Assembly (NCBI GenBank): GCA_007922305.1
Contig: ML677348.1
Location: forward strand, 14,842,616 to 14,906,615
Source of the DNA: Dermatemys mawii
Taxonomy: Eukaryota > Chordata > Testudines > Dermatemydidae
Reading direction: 5' to 3'
DNA: 64,000 bases
The number at the start of each line of letters is the position of its first letter. Position 1 is the stretch's first letter. Below, piece after piece: positions 1 to 10,939 of the stretch. Position numbers and translations under genes: made by a program. The notes under the pieces are model-generated. The model did not search any database. It saw only the letters and a list, made by a program, of their open reading frames with translations, and was not told the origin of the DNA.

Positions 1-139
1 TATGTGTTATGGGCAGCATGTCGCTTAAGTGCAGGGTGGAATCCTGACCCCATTGAAGCTAATGGCAAAGCTCCCACTGATTTCAGTGGCGCCAGGATTT
101 CACCCACTCTTTTGGTGGAAAGACTCCCTTCCACAAAAC

Positions 140-620
140 TAAACCACCCTTGTTCATCTCCTTAAAACCAAGGGAAAGTCTATGTAGGGCCCCATGGGTC
201 TAAAACCTGGCTCTGCAGAGCTCCCAGCTACCTAGCATCTCAACGTTATCACCCAGCAGCACTGTAACCAACTTGTGCCGCATTGCCCATGACTGGCTGT
301 GGACACAGATCACGAGAAGTCCCACTTCAAAGGAGCTGATAGGTGACAGTCTCATGGCTCCTGATTGGCTTCCCACCCTATATAAACCCAAGGGGCATTC
401 CAGAAAGTGTCCAGGCAACAGTATGGATTTCTTGTAGCTGCCATGACCATTCTTGCTCCTGAACTCCTGGCTTCAACCTTGGCTTGATTTGGACTTCACC
501 TCCTGCCCCAGATCCTGAAACCTGAGTTGGACTCTGACCCTTGGTATTGATCCTGGCCTGGAACCTGACTCTGATCACCTCCACTGTTCCCAGCCTTTGA
601 CCCTGCTCTGATTCTTGGTC
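140..620 (+). repeat. Possible LTR-like repeat with promoter motifs
   Basis: A GC-richer block than its surroundings. It has an inverted CAAT motif (ATTGG at 363-367) closely followed by TATATAAA at 379-386, and downstream a pyrimidine-rich stretch of near-repetitive phrases (gactctgacc, gaacctgact, gaccctgctc). This arrangement and my memory of similar turtle sequences suggest an LTR of an endogenous retroelement, but I could not find clean ends or a target duplication. A host core promoter is the alternative. Confidence 0.3.
362..386 (+). promoter_or_regulatory. CAAT/TATA core-promoter-like pair
   Basis: GATTGG at 362-367 and TATATAAA at 379-386 lie close together in the order and orientation of a + strand pol II promoter. 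The pair probably belongs to the LTR-like block around it. No downstream coding exon is visible. Confidence 0.3.
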
Positions 621-1282
621 CAAGCTGCCCTTGTGAGGATGCTGATAGACTCATTGTTCCATGGAAAGCATTTACAATTAATGTTACGTATGTGTTTTGG
701 TTCAGTAAAATCTGGTAACTGGATGTTTATATATCAGCTGATCTGGTGTTCATATGAGCTTCACTTCACCTTTTGGCTAGAAGTATGTAGGAACACACAA
801 GGTGATATGTTGTGTACATGATGATGGTTTGTTTCTGTGTCTAAAACTGGGGACCACAAAGCTTCTGAACGGCTGTCCAACCAAGAGATATGCTGGCTTG
901 TAAGCTAGCATTGTGTTGTTCCTTAAAAACACCTTAACGTGTTTAGCACTGAAACAAAAAGCTATACAACTTGAAAGGAGATCCAAGGGGATGGCTTGTA
1001 ATTCCTATGTACAGTAAACACTTGTATTGAGTGAACAGGTGGCCTGGCTGATCCCATTGGGATACATACCAAACAGCTGTGTGTCTCTTTCATTCAGAGT
1101 GCAAACAAAGTTCTTTGCTTACCTCATGAAGCATGATTTGTATTCATTCTGTCTTAAGTCATTAAATGTTTCAATGGCACCACTGGAAGTGCTTTGTCAT
1201 TAGTTTTGCCAATGAATCTACTTTCTGGATCTTACTAGGTTACACTGTGTCTGTACAGTCTCTCCCTCACTGTAAATTATCT
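621..1282. other. No recognisable feature
   Basis: AT-rich single-copy-looking DNA. Open frames are short and show no known domain. I recognise no repeat family here. Confidence 0.4.
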
Positions 1283-1415
1283 TTTCCAGCTCTCAAATCA
1301 CTTTTGTAACGCTTCTCTACAACTGCTCCAATTTTTCAGCAACATTGTTAAAATGTGGACACCAGAACTGGTTGCAGTGTTCCAGTAATGGTCTAATTGA
1401 TGCCATAGATCAAAG
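1283..1415 (-). mobile_element. Old CR1 LINE fragment
   Basis: The phrase aaaatgtggacaccagaact and the following ttgcagtgttcca are the antisense of the CR1 ORF2 C-terminal region. The same segment recurs at about 57465-57535. The copy is short, diverged and truncated at both ends. Confidence 0.6.
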
Positions 1416-2357
1416 CCTAAGCCACAGATATTACCCTGCCAGATTTATAATTTTTGTGCGACACACTGTGGAAGAAAACAAGTCTTCACTCCGCGTTTGT
1501 TAGCAACAAGTCAGAGACACTATTACGAGCAATTGCAAGGGAAGATCACAGCTGGACCAAAGGTCCCCTGTCCTGCCACAGATCTTCAAGAACAAGCAGC
1601 TTAAAGACAAGTATTTATACTTTCCCATTATGTACATCAATGGCCATCAGTTATTTCCTGTTTTTATACATGTTTCTTCCTGATCGCCTACTTATCTCAA
1701 CGGTTCATGTTTAATGTCAGCATTCCACCCTTATCTTCCTGAAGCAATGCTAAAACAGCATCTCTTGCAGTTTTCCCACTCACACAAGGTCCCCCCCATT
1801 TTTGCTCTAAGTCAACCAAGATGGCTGCACTCAGATCCTCTTTCTCTACTTCCACAATACCTTTGTAATATCAAATTATTGATTACATGCTGGCAGTGTT
1901 TTTTGGAACAGTATAAAAACTGCAGAAAACATGATCCCTGCCCCAATTGGCTTCTAATGAAAGCTGAATCACTACGTATACGAATTAAGTATTGTTCCAC
2001 TGTCTCCTGGCAAGTGACCAAGGCACTTATTCTGACAGAGTTTGGCCAGATGGCGTCTCCACTGAGAAGCACTGATCAAATGTATAATGAATGACAGTTA
2101 CTGTAACACTATTAAATATCACCATTTGTGCTGATGCTGAAGTCCAATGCTGGTTTTAAAACAAGTAATATTTTACATTCTTCAGTGCACTTCTTCACAT
2201 TTCAGCATTGATCAGGGGCTTGATTTCAGGCTCCTGTCTACTTTAGTTAAATTGTAAATTTCAGATTTCTGTGGCAGTTGCTGTGTATCTAGCTTTTTTT
2301 TAGTTCTAAATACAGTGAAGGTAAATGACCAGTTGTTCAGTATGTCCACTTCAGGTA
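1416..2357. other. No recognisable feature
   Basis: It contains a 126-residue open frame (+, 1714-2094) overlapped on the other strand by an 86-residue frame. Neither has a recognisable motif, and both are compatible with chance in this composition. I see no repeat family. Confidence 0.35.
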
Positions 2358-2467
2358 GGATAAGAAGTAACGGAGCTTATTCTGCAGCAAGGGAGATTGA
2401 GGTTAGATATTAGAAACCCTTTCTAAATATAAGGGTAGTTAAACTCTGGAATAGGCTTCCACTAAAG
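2358..2467 (+). mobile_element. CR1 LINE 3' fragment
   Basis: The run gcagcaagggagattgaggt followed by tagatattagaaac and 'ctctggaataggcttcca' matches the CR1 ORF2 C-terminal coding sequence (the RLDIR...HWN region). The CR1 match stops exactly where the hAT-like terminal sequence starts at 2468, so it was probably interrupted or cut by that insertion. Confidence 0.6.
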
Positions 2468-3007
2468 CAGGGGTGTGCAAACTTTTTGGCTCGAGCACCA
2501 CATGGGGTTGTAAAATGGTATGGAGGGCTGGGAAGGGAAGGCAATGGCTCCCTGAATAGCATGGTCTCGGTCCCTATCCACTCCCTCCCACTTCCTGCTC
2601 CCTGGCTGCCCCCCTCAAAATCCCTGACCCATCCAAACTCCCCCCACTCCTTGTCCCCTGACTGCCCCGACCGCATCCACCCCTCCACCCTCTGACGGGC
2701 CCCCAGGACTCCCACGCCCTATCCAACTGTCTCCTGATTGCCCCAACCTGTATCCACATCCCCTCCCCAGCCACACCCCACAACTCCACTCCCACTCTGC
2801 CTCCACCCCATCTCCGCCCCATCCAATGCCCCCTGTTCCCTGACTGCCCCCCACGACTCCCTGCCCCTTATCCAATCCGCCCCTGCTGCTTGCCAGAGCC
2901 AGTCACACCGCTGCAGTGCTCCCCAGCAGGAGCAGTGGGCCAGAGTGCTAGCAGTGTGGCTGCAGGAGAGGGGAGACAGTGGGGGAGAGGCCAGGAATTG
3001 GCACTTT
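2468..3007 (+). mobile_element. hAT-type non-autonomous element, 3' end lost
   Basis: It starts with caggggtgtgcaaacttttt, the terminal sequence of an abundant turtle hAT family. It continues into a C-rich interior built of diverged phrases such as 'ccctgactgcccc' and 'tatccaa'. The expected mirror-image 3' terminus was not found; the family-like sequence fades near 3000. Frames here come from the low-complexity composition and are not genes. Confidence 0.55.
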
Positions 3008-3339
3008 AATTCTGTCCACAGGCAGTGTGGTGCTCCAATGTCTAAAGTAGAAGACATTACTTCAATAGCAAATACACTTTGAACAATGATAAAATGATCA
3101 TTGGCTTCAGTATTGAGATTTATTCTGTATGCCTTTCTCCCTCACTTACTTAAAAGCGCACAGGTTTATGTACTCTGAAAGGGCTGGTCATTGACATCCT
3201 CTTTCTTAGGACAGTTACAGCACAGAGAGTGGCATTGCACAGTTCTTCATCAGTGGGCATCAGCTTGGACCTGGTGACACCAGGGAATGAACTGTCTTCA
3301 TGCCCTTTCCGTCCTGCACTTTGTTTTGCTGAGATGATG
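3008..3339. other. No recognisable feature
   Basis: Short spacer between the hAT-type element and the following LTR-like repeat. Nothing was recognised in it. Confidence 0.35.
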
Positions 3340-4060
3340 TGACAGTCTGTACCCCTATGTTTATCCCTTTCCAGGATTATAAGTTTTGTGCCAAATATGC
3401 GTTGTGAAGTATTATGGGAAAACTCACAATTCACTGATCATTATCCTGGTAAAATGTGTGTGGCAACACTGTATATAAAGTTATAAGATTCTACTGTTTA
3501 AGACATGTTCCAAGTCTGGCGAACAGCCTCAAACCAGATGCAAAAAGCCAGCCAATGCCCCAGCCAGGGTCAACAAAGTCAAATGGACCATGACTTGATT
3601 AAGTGTTCATTCTTTGTCAGAAGAGAGGAGGTGGCAGGAATAACAAAAGGAACAGCTGGGGATTTCTGTCAGCCCAAACATTTTCTGAATTCAGGTAGAG
3701 ATGATTCTCAAAGAGAAATGCTATAAAAGAGTTTTTGGGGTGTTTTCTCTCCTAATCTTTCTCCTTCCTCTCCATTGACAGCGTCAACAACACTTGAAGA
3801 ACAAAGGAAACAGCATTGGACTGGGAGGGAAATTCTGACTGAAAGGTTCAGTCAGTAAGACTAAGACATGTGACATGAGACTTGTTTTGAATCTAATTCG
3901 TTTGTTAACTTAGGTATTATCTGCATTTTCTTTTATTTTCTTGTAACCTATTTTGACTTTTATGCCTCATCGCTTAAATCTGTTTTTTCTGTATTTAACA
4001 AATTTGTTTTCATCTAAATCACAGTGTTTAGACTGAAGTATTTGAGAACTGGCTATGTGG
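3340..4060 (+). repeat. LTR-like interspersed repeat
   Basis: This block resembles a turtle LTR-type repeat I know by its phrases: 'ggattataagttttgtgcc', 'ccatgacttgattaagtgtt', 'aacacttgaagaacaaagga' and the T-rich tail. TATAAAA occurs at 3722-3728. The ends and target duplication could not be fixed, so the class (endogenous retroelement LTR) is an inference. Confidence 0.4.
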
Positions 4061-5324
4061 GTATTTTCTATTAATTAAATGACAGACTTTATATGAACTT
4101 CTCTTGCCTGGAAGAAGAGAGCTGGGCTCTAGAAGACATTCATTTCTGGGAAAAAATCTAGGACAGGAAGTTTGCTGGTATTCTTCTGCAGTGTAATTCC
4201 AAACTGGCTGGCCATAGCACTCATACAATATAGCTGGGAGTAACTTACGGGCTGGAGGCAGTGTGAGAGTAGGATCGGAAGTAGTTGCCCTTACAACGAA
4301 GCAGTGTAAAAGGCATGCCACACTGGAGAATTGAGGGGACCCAGCTGTCAATCAGTCCAGACTGTACCCTGAGTAATGTCACAGATGGCCAGTAAGAGTG
4401 CCAGAGGGTGGTGGTTTGGTGATAAGACTCCTCTACATTAGAGGCTGAGCTGAAGTCACCAACTCATTTCACAAAGACACTGAACAGCTGGTAGAAGGTA
4501 ACAAATTTTTGTTATTACTATTCTGAGCTAAAGTTGACCGAGATTTAAAAGGCTTCATTTTACCAATCCAGTCCTCCTCCTTTACCATGCCAGGTAACAT
4601 TTTTGAAGGTGCCTATGTGCCTGAGTCTTATTTTCCTCTTTCAATTGGAGTTAGGCTCCTAAATCACATAGGGACCTTTGCAAATTTTACACACTACGCA
4701 TAATCTTGATGTGAAGCTTCTAGTGATTACCAGTTCTTTAGGCTCTTCCCCCTCCTGTTTGAGTATGTGCTTTGTTTTGTAATCTGCCTCCATTAAAAAT
4801 ATATTTCTTAACCAAGTTTAATGTCTGAATTCCAGACTTATATTTTAGCTAGACTACAGCTAAACCCTGTTCAGGGAAATTTGACTTCAGATTATTTATA
4901 TATCTTCAGATTAGATATAACACATGATCTGCTAATGGAAAATGGCGTGTGGTACATCAGTCACTAACATTTCAAGGCAGGTCATGGGATTTTCAAAGAA
5001 GTGTTAGAATCAATTGGTAACACTTCCCCATGGTGAAATTGAATTGTAATTTTCTTGGACACCTAATGCTTCACTAAATGTCATGCTATTAATTTTGATT
5101 ATGGTGGTAATTTAAAATGTGTCTTGTTTTGAAATGATTGTATAAACACATTCACTCAGGACTGTACATAGTTCCTGTTTGACATCCACTGCTGGGGGAA
5201 AGCTAAGTGGTGTCCTAACAAGAAGAATTCTGTTCCTTTCACTCTAGTAATTCTGTATTCAGAATTCGGTAATTCTTCTGTGTCTTGGTGCATATGTCGG
5301 CATATTAATACATTGCCTTCAACA
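4061..5324. other. No recognisable feature
   Basis: AT-rich spacer. A 107-residue minus frame at 4028-4351 has no recognisable domain and no splice-flanked conservation that I can judge. No repeat family was recognised. Confidence 0.35.
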
Positions 5325-5602
5325 TCTACTCTTGGGGGAATTCTCTGCAGGTGCAGAATTCATATATCCCCCTCCCTCACAGAAAATATGTTCTGCTGGG
5401 GAGGCAATTACAACTTTGACTACTTCAGCCCCTGGTGGTCAGCAGAAGAGAGGTCTTCCGCCTCATGGGCTAGAACAGCCAGCCATAAAAAGGGAAGAGG
5501 AGAGGCTGTCTTCCTCACAGTACCCTGCCTGTGGGGCCAGGTGAAGAGGCATAGGATATGGGGGTAGGGGGAGATATGGACAGCAGTGCACAGAGGGCTA
5601 TG
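5325..5602. repeat. Interspersed repeat, family not certain
   Basis: The opening 'cttgggggaattctctgca' with 'cagaattcatat' and the following purine-rich tract resemble an abundant turtle DNA-transposon-like repeat. Two overlapping short frames on + arise from this sequence. Ends are not defined. Confidence 0.35.
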
Positions 5603-6017
5603 TGGGGGATAAGATAATAGTCTATAAAACAATGACTGTATAGAGAAAGTAAATAAGGAAGTGTTGTTTACTCCTGCTCATCACACAAGAGCTAGGGGTC
5701 ACCAAAAGAAATTAATAGGCAGCAGGTTTAACACAAACAAAAGGAACTATTTCTTCACACAACACAGTCACCATGTGAAACTTTTTGCCAGCAGATGTTC
5801 TGAAGGCTAAGAGTATAACTGAGTTCAATAAAGAACTAGATAGCTCCATCAAAGTTATCTACCATGAACTTATTACTCAGGATGGGCAGGGATGCAAAAC
5901 CATGCTCTGAAGTGTTCCTAGCCTCTCTTTGCCAGAAGCTGAGAATGGGCAATAGGGGATGGATCACTTGATTACCTGTTCTCTTAATTTCCTCTGAAGC
6001 ACCTGGCATTGGCCACG
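5603..6017 (+). mobile_element. CR1 LINE, 3' part, end truncated
   Basis: Continuous similarity to the CR1 ORF2 C-terminus and 3' UTR: 'gtaaataaggaagtgtt', then 'ttcttcacacaacacagtca', then 'gccagaagctgagaatgggc' and 'gatggatcacttgatta'. It stops at 'ggcattggccac', just before the conserved 'agacaggatactgggct' box. The last part of the 3' UTR is therefore missing, at about the point where the Harbinger relic begins. Confidence 0.8.
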
Positions 6018-6317
6018 TGTCTGAGTGGCATAGAGTCAAGGCTGAGGTAGTTAGGCTGACAGTGTCAGGGTAGGCACTGAGTTTGTTACATCAACTGCTA
6101 CTGGCCTCTAGGAAGTGCTCTACGCTGACTGTTCTGGTCACTCTTGTGAACTCTGCTGCTCAGGGGCTAGATGAACAGGAAGCTGCCTCTTCCCTTTAAA
6201 GCCCTGCAGAGTTTTGTAATTCCCTTTTCTGGGCACTGGTCTTAGCAACCATACCTTGCAATTCTATTCTTAAGTGCAGCTGACCATGCTGAAGACTCAC
6301 TCCTGCCTGGAATACAT

Positions 6318-7740
6318 AGGTGATGTTGAATCTCCTGGGTCTTTGGGGAAAAGAGGCTGTGCAGGGACAGAAATGTTGACATCTACAAGCAGATTGCTTG
6401 GGGTGCAGAGAAGATGGGCTACAAAATGGACCAGCAGTAATGCCCTGTGACCACCAAAAGGCAAGGTGAGGAGCTGTAGGCCTGCCACTTTTACCTAGAG
6501 CTGTATGCCATCCTCAGTGGAGACACTGACCCCTCAGGAGCACTGCAGATACTCAGAGGAGCCCGAGTCACATGTCCCTGCTGTGAACAGTGAGAAGGTG
6601 GTGAAGGAATATGGAGGACAGGCACTGGGGGATTCAGCTACACAGCAAGCCAGGACATGTTCTTGACTCCACCACAGTCCAGCCTGTCCCTATAGTTAAG
6701 CATACATAAGCCTGATGCAGGGGAAGGAATCTTTGGTAAGTGTGCAGTTTGCCTGGAAATTATAGAAATGGAGCCCCCAAGGTAGCAGAACACCTTTGCT
6801 GATTTACTCTTTTTACTTCTGATACAAGAGGTAGTGAAATAACCAAGAGAGGTAGTTATCTGTTTTTCATTCATCTCTTGAGTTAGGCAGTAGGGGACAC
6901 ACACAGCAGTTTGTTTATATGTACCATGATGTTCCCTGAATCCTCCGTAGATATCATGATGACATTTTCATGGAGGTACGCTGCAATCCTCTGCTGAAGG
7001 TTTCTGGGCAGGGAGGGACTGCCTTGTTTCTTCCTCTGTGGTAGGACACTTTTCCCAGTGCCTCAGCAGTTACTTCAGCAGGCACCACAGCAGCACACAG
7101 GCCAGCAGAATATGGGACCAGGCAGCATCAGGATGCCAGCAGCAGCTGTGCTCTCTCTGCCTCTGTTAGCCTCAGGAGTGAGAGCAGCTAAAAGCAAAGC
7201 CTGTAGAAAACAGTGCCAGTACTCAGTTCCATTGCCCTGGGCAAATATTATCCATGACTGTGAGCTATCCCTAATATTCCCCCCCTCCTCCTGGACCATA
7301 CTCACCAGGGCTGGTGCTGTGCTGTATTTGGTCCTAAGGAGAAGTGAGATTGTAGTGCCTACAGCTTTTGGGGATCAAGGGGAGTGAGTTTAGTATCCTA
7401 CATTTATTTTTTTAAAAATATTTCTGTTGTGAATACACTGACAATGGTACCTCTGTGAGCTGTACTGGCAGCTGCCATTGTGGCCTGGAGGGAGTTCCTG
7501 AGCCAAATGAGGAGGAGAAAGAAGAGGATTGGAGATGACCTGTTCAAGGAGATGCTGCAAGCCTGTGCTGGGTTAGAGAACAAGACCAGGGCCTGGAGGC
7601 TGACCACTGCAGAAAGTGTGGAGACGAGAGAGGCAGGATGTATCAGGATATAACGGGGCTTTTCAAGCAGCACACCGAGATGCTGCAGACTTTGGAGGAA
7701 CCGCAGGTCCACGAATCCAATGCTCACCTGCTTCTCTAGC
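6318..7740 (+). pseudogene. Myb/SANT-like Harbinger accessory protein, broken
   Basis: In PIF/Harbinger transposons the Myb-like protein binds element ends and helps bring transposase to the DNA in the nucleus. The N-terminal part reads VMLNLLGLWGKEAVQGQ (6319 onward), then after a frameshift RNVDIYKQIAWGAEKMGYKM (6369-6428), the second and third helices of a Myb/SANT-like domain. It is then interrupted by a stop at 6438-6440. CHFYLELYAILSGDT follows at 6483-6527. The C-terminal part lies at 7507-7740: RRRKKRIGDDLFKEMLQACA, then, after another frame change, FKQHTEMLQTLEEPQVHESN, ending at a TAG that looks like the native stop. The roughly 800 bp between the two halves probably holds an intron. 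At least one stop and two frame changes make this a pseudogene. Family identity is by recognition, not search. Confidence 0.7.
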
Positions 7741-9436
7741 CTGGAGACAATTCAGTAGCGAGACCTTTCTATGCCATCCCTCACCATTCCACCTGGCATG
7801 GGGGCCACAACACTGCCCCTACTTCTACACACAGGGGGACACTAAAACAATCACAGCTCCACATTCACTGGCCTGTGAAAAACACACAGGTGGTGTATGT
7901 GTAAATGACATGGAACTGACTGGTCTTTCCTCTTTACTGAACTCTAAATGTTTATTTGCCTGGTTCATGTTACAAAGCAAAATTCTTTTTTGAAGGGGGA
8001 ACATAATTCATCTCTATTAGTTCACAATATATTCTGTCTGGTGCTGAGCAGGCCTGACACTCACCAGTTTCCTGTTTTGTCCCAGAACCCATAACATCAC
8101 TCCCAGACAACATTAATAGATGCCTGGGCATCGTTACCATGTTCATAGTCCATTTTGGCCAATTTCACAGTCCTTGGATTTTAAAAATCATCAGTTGCAT
8201 GATTCAGCTTTGGAAATGGGTGGGATGGGGGGTCGCAAGGTTATTGGCGGGGGCTTGCATACCTGCTACCCTTATTTCTGCATTGCTGCAGGTGCTAGCA
8301 CTGCCTTCAGAGCTGGGCAGCTGGAGAGCAGAGGCTGCTGGTGGCCAGGAGCCCAGCTCTGAAGGCAGAGATGCCCCTACCAGTAGCACAGAAGTAAGAA
8401 GGGTGTGGTATGATATGCAGAAAGGGTACATGTCATATGCTAAGTATGATATTGCCACCCTACTTGTTGCTGCTGCTGCTAGCAGCTCTTCCCTTCAGAA
8501 CAGGGTGCCTGTCAAACTGCCCCCACTCTCCAGCCACCCAGCTCTGAAGGAAGTGCAGGAGTAAGGCTGGCAATAACACCCTCTCTCCCCTCCTCCCCCT
8601 GCCAAATAACCTCCCCCCTACAACTCCCTTTTGGGGCAAGACTTCCATTCTGATCAATCTAGTCTCCCCTGTGAAATCTGTGTAATATAAAAAGCACACA
8701 TAAGACCAGTTGTCAAGGAGGAGACTAGATTTCATGGTCTGTGATGTGTTTTTCATGGCCATGAATTTGGTAGCCAGATACAAGGACTACTTATAGTTCT
8801 TGTATTTGGCTATTCAAATTCAGCAGACAGCTGCTCCTCTTCTATCCTGGCAGGAACACCCTCCCACCCCGCTTTCCTTCACAGATGTTATTCAGGATGA
8901 CACAAGCAGCTCTAACCCCTGGAATTTTAACTGAGGTCCAATCTTGTAAATTGGCAATGCCAGCAACCCTCCAAACAACCCAAGGCACATTCAACTGTCG
9001 GTCTATACCTGCTGAGCCTGTAGTTGTAGGGCTTCATGAGCCCTGCGAGCAAGGGCTAGACTGGGTCTCCCAGGATCACTGTTGGCATTTCAACATTCCT
9101 GTGTGTGACCTGCCAGTCTGGAAAGAGACACTGCTTGCTGCATTATGAATAGTCCTGTGTTCTTAAAGATGTGTGCATCTTGCACCTTCCCTCACCAGCC
9201 CAAACTAGTGTCAGTAAAGTGTCCCCAGTGATCCCCCAACACTTGCATGACCATAGAAAAGCAGCCCTGTCTGTTGATGTATTCTGTGGCAAGGTGGTCA
9301 GGTGCTAAAATAGAGAGATGCAGCCTCTCTATCGCCCCACTGCAGTTGGGGAAGCCCATTGCTTCAGAACCATTCACTATGTCCTGTACGTTGTCCAGAG
9401 CCACAGTCCTGCAAAGCAGGAACAATTAATGGCCCT

Positions 9437-9820
9437 CAGGGCCAACCTTAGGGAAAATGCTGCCCTGGGTGAACTTGTATTTTGGCACCCTAGTCCCTGC
9501 TTCTTCCCCCTGCTCCCCTGGCCTTTGCTGCCTTCACAGGCTCCCCACTCACTCCCACATTGCCCCTTGACTTTGATGCCTCTCTATGATCCATTCCTCC
9601 ATTGCTTCTGGCTTCTGATGCCTCCCTATCACCTATGGGCCCACTGCTGCCGCCTAAGGCTCCCTGCCCTCCCATTGCCCCAAGCTCCCTTCTGTGGCCT
9701 CATACCTCAGACACACCCCACTCCTTGCCTCTTGACTACAGCACACCTCCCCCGAACCCGGCCCCAGTGTCCTGGGGTCACCCACACTGCCCACTTATAA
9801 GGCTGGTTCTGATGACCCTG
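9437..9820. mobile_element. hAT-like insertion inside the Harbinger transposase
   Basis: Transposase similarity is lost exactly between 9425 and 9830. The intervening C-rich DNA starts cagggccaacctta and ends gatgaccctg, giving short inverted ends (CAGGG...CCCTG). The interior, 'ttcttccccctgctcccct' and similar phrases, resembles non-autonomous hAT filler. No matching 8-bp target duplication is visible (atggccct versus tagacttg), so class is tentative. The open frames inside are compositional. Confidence 0.5.
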
Positions 9821-9913
9821 TAGACTTGCAGACAACTGCCCCGGGTGAATTTCCTGACTCCAAATTGATTCCTGACTGACCAGTAGCAATCTGGCATTGC
9901 AAGTTTCCACTGT

Positions 9914-9969
9914 GCCATTATCACTCATTATCATCGTGCCATTCCATCACTGCCATTATCACTCATTAT
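9914..9969 (+). repeat. 18-bp direct repeat inside the transposase relic
   Basis: The 18-mer gccattatcactcattat occurs at 9914-9931 and again, identical, at 9952-9969, 38 bp apart. The repeat sits between the RAALTIEK and WKLAMPD blocks of the transposase, which are adjacent in intact relatives. It therefore looks like a local duplication that broke the frame. Confidence 0.75.
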
Positions 9970-10690
9970 TTCTCAATTGTCAGTGCAGCTCTTATTTTGG
10001 TGTCCCTGCTCTGGGGGGTCTGGGGCAAGTTTGTTGAACAGATCCGGGATTGGGGACTTGTGCATCTGAAAGTTCTGCTGTCACTGGTCATCATCCTAAA
10101 CCTATCAGTCAGCCAGTGCTTGTTTCTCTGGCCTGGAACCGGTGTTCCACCATCTGCAGGTCTACTTGTGAATGTCACCAACAACCTAGAATTAGTTGTT
10201 TCTGTGTCCTACAGCAAGCTGGCCTCCAAGGAATAGTCACGTTCCTCACGGTTCCACAAATACTGCGGGATCAGGAGCCCCATGCTCAGGAGGCTCATGA
10301 CGATACTGCAGAGCTGGCAGGCTCCAGGCTTCTGTCAGAGAATGTGGACAGTGAGGAGGGACATGTGAGTTTGTGGGGATTTTGAAGAGAGGCAAAAAAT
10401 ATTATGGAATGCAGGGAAATGATGAGACAGAGATTGCTACATTATGGGAAATGGAACCCATGCTCCCAGTCATACCTCCTCGATTTGTTTCGGCCCCATC
10501 AGGGTTTGCAAAAACTTCCCCAAACACCTTGCCCTGGGTAGTGACGAGTTCCACAGTGGGATAGCTACCCACTATGCACTGTGCTCTGCATCAGTACAAG
10601 TGCTTCTGGTGAGGCGCACCACTGACACAAGGAGCACAGTGTATACATCCACAAGTGATGTAATAACTGCAGCGGTTTGACTTAGTGGTA

Positions 10691-10939
10691 CTTAGGAGAA
10701 TAGTTGGTGAGGGATCCATGCATCCGTCATATGAGTTTCTCCTGGATTATTCTTAAACAGAGGTCCAAGGAGCTATTCAGAGCACTGGCTAAAATTTGTT
10801 TCTGCTGGTTAGCAGAAAATAACTGGCTTAGTTCCTCCTCTCATTGCTTTTTTAGGATATTTGCTTCAAATATAGTTCAAATAGTGTTGCCATAAATCTT
10901 GGCAATCCAAGTAATATCTGTAGAAATGAAAGCAATTCA
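10691..10939. other. Spacer between Harbinger and L1 relics
   Basis: It may contain the decayed far C-terminal or 3' end of the minus-strand L1 copy. The reading is too diverged to assign. Confidence 0.3.

Larger units (their letters stand above)
8885..10190 (-). pseudogene. PIF/Harbinger DDE transposase, broken
   Basis: Harbinger transposases (DDE_Tnp_4 type) cut and paste the element in the nucleus. N-terminal pieces on the minus strand are FRMMTSDSRTF (about 10.1 kb), RDTKIRAALTIEK (about 9.97-10.01 kb) and WKLAMPDCYWSVRNQFGV (9.86-9.91 kb). After the hAT-like insertion at 9437-9820 the core continues with RTVALDNVQD, AMGFPNCSGAIERLHLSIL and DHLATEYINRQGCFSMVMQ (9192-9425). It then runs to VEMPTVILGDP (9063-9095) and YRLSRYRPTVECALG (about 8985-9030). 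The first catalytic Asp of the GAID motif is Glu here; the Asp of ILGDP and the Glu of TVECA remain. A stop directly follows ILGDPV. With frameshifts, a large insertion and an in-frame stop it cannot be active. Confidence 0.78.
6018..10690. mobile_element. PIF/Harbinger DNA transposon relic (about 4.7 kb)
   Basis: A long decayed element with the two-gene organisation of PIF/Harbinger transposons: a Myb/SANT-like DNA-binding protein gene on + (about 6.3-7.7 kb) and a DDE transposase gene on - (about 8.9-10.2 kb), convergent. The left part (6060-6240) and right part (10540-10690) look like the terminal non-coding regions of the family, for example 'gtgggatagctacccact' near 10557. Neither terminal inverted repeat is intact, so the exact ends and the TWA target duplication cannot be shown. 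A hAT-like insertion lies inside the transposase gene. The window also carries miniature elements with Harbinger-type ends (15.7, 45.3, 63.2 kb). Confidence 0.8.

Noticed and set aside
1714..2094. 126-residue plus frame
   Set aside because: No domain or repeat match, overlapped by an opposite frame of similar length, no supporting splice or promoter context.
2410..3082. Stack of long frames on both strands with Gly/Trp-rich or Pro/Ser-rich products
   Set aside because: They come from the C-rich low-complexity interior of a hAT-type element; composition alone removes stops.
8139..8564. 141-residue plus frame
   Set aside because: It lies in the non-coding middle of the Harbinger relic between its two genes and matches no part of either protein family.
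9318..9800. 160-residue plus frame rich in Pro and Leu
   Set aside because: Antisense of the transposase plus the C-rich insertion; no independent coding signal.
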